Below, in pieces: positions 61,487-64,000 of a stretch of DNA of 64,000 bases (position 1 is its first letter; every line of letters starts with the position of its first letter). The DNA comes from Microbacterium hydrocarbonoxydans (GTDB taxonomy: Bacteria; Actinomycetota; Actinomycetes; Actinomycetales; Microbacteriaceae). The position numbers and the translations under genes are program-made. Under the pieces are notes generated by a model that ran no database searches, was not told where the DNA came from, and worked only from the letters and a program-made list of their open reading frames with translations. The DNA is taken from the NCBI RefSeq assembly GCF_904831005.1, contig NZ_LR882982.1, positions 186,001 to 250,000 of the forward strand. The letters are read 5' to 3'.

Positions 61487-63148
61487 TCAGGCGGTCGTGT
61501 ACCAGACGGCCGTGTCGACCGGCAGCTCGGTGCCCTCGAACGGCTGGCTGCTGACGATGACGGTCGCGTCGGCCGGAAGCGCGAGGGGCTTCTTGCCGAG
61601 GTTCGCGACCACGTGCACCGCACCGCGACGGAACGCGACCGCGTGCTTTCCTGCGTCCTCCCACACCAGCGAGCCGCTGCCGAAGCCGTGCTCACGCCGA
61701 CCGGCGAGCAGCTGCTTGTAGAGCGACAGCGTCGAGGTCTCGTCCTTCTCCTCGACCTCGCGCGAGTACTCCGCCCAGTCTGCGGGCTGCGGCAGCCACG
61801 ACGCCCCGGTCTCGTTGAAGCCGAACGCCGGAGCATCCGCCTCCCACGGCAGCGGCACGCGGCATCCGTCGCGACCATAGCGCTCACCGTTCGTGCGGAA
61901 CCAGGTCGGGTCCTGGCGGAACGCGTCAGGGATCTCCATCGCCTCGGGAAGACCCAGCTCCTCGCCCTGGTACAGGTAGGCGGAGCCGGGCAGGGCCAGC
62001 ATCACGGTCGTCGCCGCACGTGCGCGTGCGAGGCCGATGACGGTGTCGGGCTTGTTCGGGGTGTTCGGGCCGATGCCCTCGCCCTGGGGGTTGTCGTCGG
62101 TCAGCGCCAGACGCGAGGCGTGGCGCACGACGTCGTGGTTCGACAACACCCACGTGCTCGGGGCGCCGACCTCGCCGAAGGCGTCGAGGGATTCGCGGAT
62201 GACATCGCCGAGAGCCTTCGCGTCCCACTCGGTCATGAGGTAGGGGAAGTTGAAGGTCTGGTGCATCTCGTCAGGGCGCACCCACAGGGCGGTCTGCTTG
62301 AGCGTCGGCATCCACGCCTCGCCGCACAGCGCCCGGTCGCCGTCGTACTCGGCGAGCACCTTGTGCCAGTCGCGGTAGATGTCGTGCACACCCTCCTGGC
62401 CCCAGTACGGCACGTCGGCCTCGCCGCCGCCCATCGAGTCGGCGTCTGCCGGGGGCGTGTAGTCGGGCAGGCCCTCGGCCTTGATCATGCCGTGCGCCAC
62501 GTCGACTCGGAAGCCGTCGACGCCGCGGTCGAGCCAGAAGCGCAGGATCGAGCGGAACTCCTCGCGCACCTCTTCGTTGTTCCAGTCGAAGTCGGGCTGC
62601 GTCGGGTCGAAGATGTGCAGGTACCACTGGCCCGGCGTGCCGTCGGCCTCGGTGACGCGCTCCCACATGCCGCCGCCGAACACCGACTCCCAGTTGTTGG
62701 GGGGCAGCTCGCCGTTCTTGCCCTTGCCGTCGCGGAAGATGTAGCGCGCTCGCTCGGGGCTGCCCGGGGCCGCCTTCAGGGCCTCCTGGAACCAGGCGTG
62801 CTGCGCCGACGAGTGGTTGGGAACGAGGTCGACCACCACGCGGATGCCACGGGCATGCGCGGCGTTCAGCATCGTGTCGAAGTCGTCGAGGGTGCCGAAG
62901 AGCGGGTCGACGTCGCGGTAGTCGGCGACGTCGTAGCCGGCGTCGCGCTGCGGGCTCGTCATGAAGGGGCTCAGCCAGATCGCGTCGACGCCGAGCTCCT
63001 TCAGGGAGTCGAGCCGGCTGGTGATGCCGGGCAGGTCGCCGATGCCGTCGCCCGAGGCGTCGGCGAACGAACGGGGGTAGATCTGGTAGATGACCGCGCT
63101 GCGCCACCACTCGGAACCGGGGGCTGCGATCTGCTCAAGCTGTGCCAT
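61487..63148 (-). CDS. GH13 alpha-glucosidase (oligo-1,6-glucosidase type)
   Basis: 553 residues, cytoplasmic. GH13 regions: VVVDLVPNHSS (region I), GFRVDVAHGM with nucleophile D216, ALCGEAW with acid/base E277, and LSNHDVVRH with D339. The start WWRSAVIYQIYPRSFADASG and QPDFDWNNEEVREEF fit the GH13 subfamilies of oligo-1,6-glucosidases and alpha-glucosidases. It would hydrolyse isomaltose, maltose or related sugars. A LacI-type operator lies 14 bp upstream of the start, and the LacI gene follows; no transporter is in the immediate operon. Confidence 0.95.
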   Translation of the reverse strand: MAQLEQIAAPGSEWWRSAVIYQIYPRSFADASGDGIGDLPGITSRLDSLKELGVDAIWLSPFMTSPQRDAGYDVADYRDVDPLFGTLDDFDTMLNAAHARGIRVVVDLVPNHSSAQHAWFQEALKAAPGSPERARYIFRDGKGKNGELPPNNWESVFGGGMWERVTEADGTPGQWYLHIFDPTQPDFDWNNEEVREEFRSILRFWLDRGVDGFRVDVAHGMIKAEGLPDYTPPADADSMGGGEADVPYWGQEGVHDIYRDWHKVLAEYDGDRALCGEAWMPTLKQTALWVRPDEMHQTFNFPYLMTEWDAKALGDVIRESLDAFGEVGAPSTWVLSNHDVVRHASRLALTDDNPQGEGIGPNTPNKPDTVIGLARARAATTVMLALPGSAYLYQGEELGLPEAMEIPDAFRQDPTWFRTNGERYGRDGCRVPLPWEADAPAFGFNETGASWLPQPADWAEYSREVEEKDETSTLSLYKQLLAGRREHGFGSGSLVWEDAGKHAVAFRRGAVHVVANLGKKPLALPADATVIVSSQPFEGTELPVDTAVWYTTA

Positions 63149-63161
63149 GGCAACAGATTAG

Positions 63162-63175
63162 TGCAAACGCTTACA
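63162..63175. promoter_or_regulatory. LacI-type operator of the GH13 gene
   Basis: TGCAAACGCTTACA, near-palindromic with central CpG (TG-AA-CG-TT-CA pattern), 14 bp upstream of the GH13 ATG, in the promoter or leader. It fits the regulator encoded at 60366-61373. Confidence 0.75.
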
Positions 63176-63286
63176 TGATTGCCAGAGCGAGCATCGAATC
63201 GATTCGGTGCCGTGATGCTCGACGTCGGTCCGTGGCGGCTTGCAGTCCGGGAGTATGCTTCGGGCATCCGAGCACTGGAGGCTGTC

Positions 63287-63715
63287 ATGGTTCCTGAGAT
63301 CAACTACTGGGCTGTTCTGCTCGCGACCGCCTCGAGCATGATCATCGGCTCGATCTGGTACGCGCCGAAGGTGTTCGGCACCCGCTGGTCGAAACTCGCG
63401 AACGTCGACATGGACCGCCCCGGTTCGAGCGCGACGATGGCGATCATCACGACGGTGATCGTGAGCTTCGTGACGGCATGGGTCCTGGCCGGAGCATCCG
63501 CGATCGCCTGGCACTTCTATGACGGGTCGTTCTTCTGGGCCGCGGTCGTCACCGGTGTGCTGCTGTGGGCTGGGTTCACGGCCGCCCGGTTCATCACGCA
63601 CGACGCCTTCGAAGGTCGTCCGACGGCGCTGACCACCATGAACATCGCACACGAGATCGTCACGATCGTGGTCATGGCCGTGATCATCGGGGTCTGGCCG
63701 CCCGCGCTCGGCTAG
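63287..63715 (+). CDS. DUF1761-type membrane protein
   Basis: 142 residues with four predicted helices: NYWAVLLATASSMIIGSIWY, TMAIITTVIVSFVTAWVLAG, SFFWAAVVTGVLLWAGFTAA and EIVTIVVMAVIIGVWPPALG. The opening IGSIWYAPKVFGTRWSKLA is typical of the DUF1761 family. GGAGG lies 5 nt before the ATG; an in-frame ATG at 63179 precedes the candidate TATGCT -10 (63254-63259) and is rejected. Its stop overlaps that of the convergent VOC gene within CTAG (63712-63715). Function unknown. Confidence 0.85.
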   Translation: MVPEINYWAVLLATASSMIIGSIWYAPKVFGTRWSKLANVDMDRPGSSATMAIITTVIVSFVTAWVLAGASAIAWHFYDGSFFWAAVVTGVLLWAGFTAARFITHDAFEGRPTALTTMNIAHEIVTIVVMAVIIGVWPPALG

Positions 63716-64000
63716 CCCGCCGGGGCATCCTTCGTGAGGTCCTGCGCGAACATCACGAGAATCCCGCTCGGGCCGCGCAGGTAGGTGAGCCGGTAGACGT
63801 CCTGGTAGTTCGCGACTCCGCGCAGCGGGTGGTACCCGTGCCGAGCGGCAACGGCCAGCGACTCGTCGATGTCGTCGACGGAGAACGCCACCCGGTGCAT
63901 CCCGATCTCGTTCGGCAGCGTCGGCTCGGTCTCGATCGCCTCGGGATGGATGTATTCGAACAGCTCGAGCTGGCCGTGGCCGTCGGGTGTCTGCAGCACG
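63712..64000 (-). CDS. VOC-family (glyoxalase/dioxygenase-like) protein, N-terminus off the right edge
   Basis: About 96 residues of the C-terminal part are present, beginning within LQTPDGHGQLELFEYIHP and running through IGMHRVAFSVDDIDESLAVA, HGYHPLRGVANYQDVYRLTY and GPSGILVMFAQDL to TAG. His and Glu at typical metal-ligand places are seen (MHRVAF; LELFEY). A GTG at 63999 could be read as a start, but the first strand of the fold is missing, so the true start lies beyond the window. Substrate unknown. Confidence 0.85.
   Translation of the reverse strand, partial: VLQTPDGHGQLELFEYIHPEAIETEPTLPNEIGMHRVAFSVDDIDESLAVAARHGYHPLRGVANYQDVYRLTYLRGPSGILVMFAQDLTKDAPAG

Overview
The window is high-GC DNA with strong G/C third-position bias, leaderless-type promoters and actinobacterial gene families. 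The dense operons and the dispersed repeat carrying TTTCGTCTC...GTTGAGCGAG suggest a member of the Microbacteriaceae, most like Microbacterium; this is inference from style, not from a marker gene. No rRNA, tRNA, prophage, transposase or CRISPR array was seen.

Layout. 1-6926: a LacI-type regulator (cut by the left edge) facing a GH42 beta-galactosidase and a MalEFG-type sugar importer, with three near-identical operators between them. 6951-10380: GrpB-like protein, alpha/beta hydrolase with divergent TetR and paired operators, TspO-like protein. 10627-18605 (minus): a full potassium operon, leader ORF-kdpF-A-B-C-D-E. 19111-24255: two tandem GntR regulators, an acetyltransferase, PaiB-like protein, EamA exporter, MocR-like regulator. 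24525-26600: a KimA-like potassium permease whose promoter matches the kdp promoter. 27172-28214: small alarmone synthetase and a Cys-rich protein. 28299-39638: molybdenum island (YedY-like oxidoreductase, mogA, moaE, moaD, moaC, moeA, moeB, HTH-TOBE protein, modABC, moaA) interrupted by an SDR/MarR pair. 39651-49563: M20 amidohydrolase, TetR, and an Opp-type importer operon ending in a GH3 beta-glucosidase. 49809-51858: SoxR with a SoxR-box-driven ferredoxin, flavin reductase and superoxide dismutase. 51980-56268: a small conserved gene with a frameshift, arsC, a flavoprotein, arsR, a 57-codon ORF, nhaA. 56278-58774: sulfatase and its formylglycine-generating enzyme. 58847-64000: AGCS symporter, LacI regulator with GH13 alpha-glucosidase, DUF1761-type membrane protein, VOC protein (cut by the right edge).

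Three themes stand out. First, the kdp and KimA-like promoters align without gaps over 59 nt, with 11-bp-phased direct repeats fitting an OmpR-family regulator such as KdpE: a probable local potassium regulon. Second, about 15 genes have a TANNNT hexamer 6-8 nt before the start codon, the leaderless arrangement; three of these starts open short ORFs (27, 8 and 9 codons) whose stops overlap the next start (kdpF, moaA, the ferredoxin gene). Third, at least five families of palindromic or tandem intergenic repeats sit mostly at gene 3' ends or inside operons after binding-protein genes, and one copy lies inside the kdpB coding sequence.
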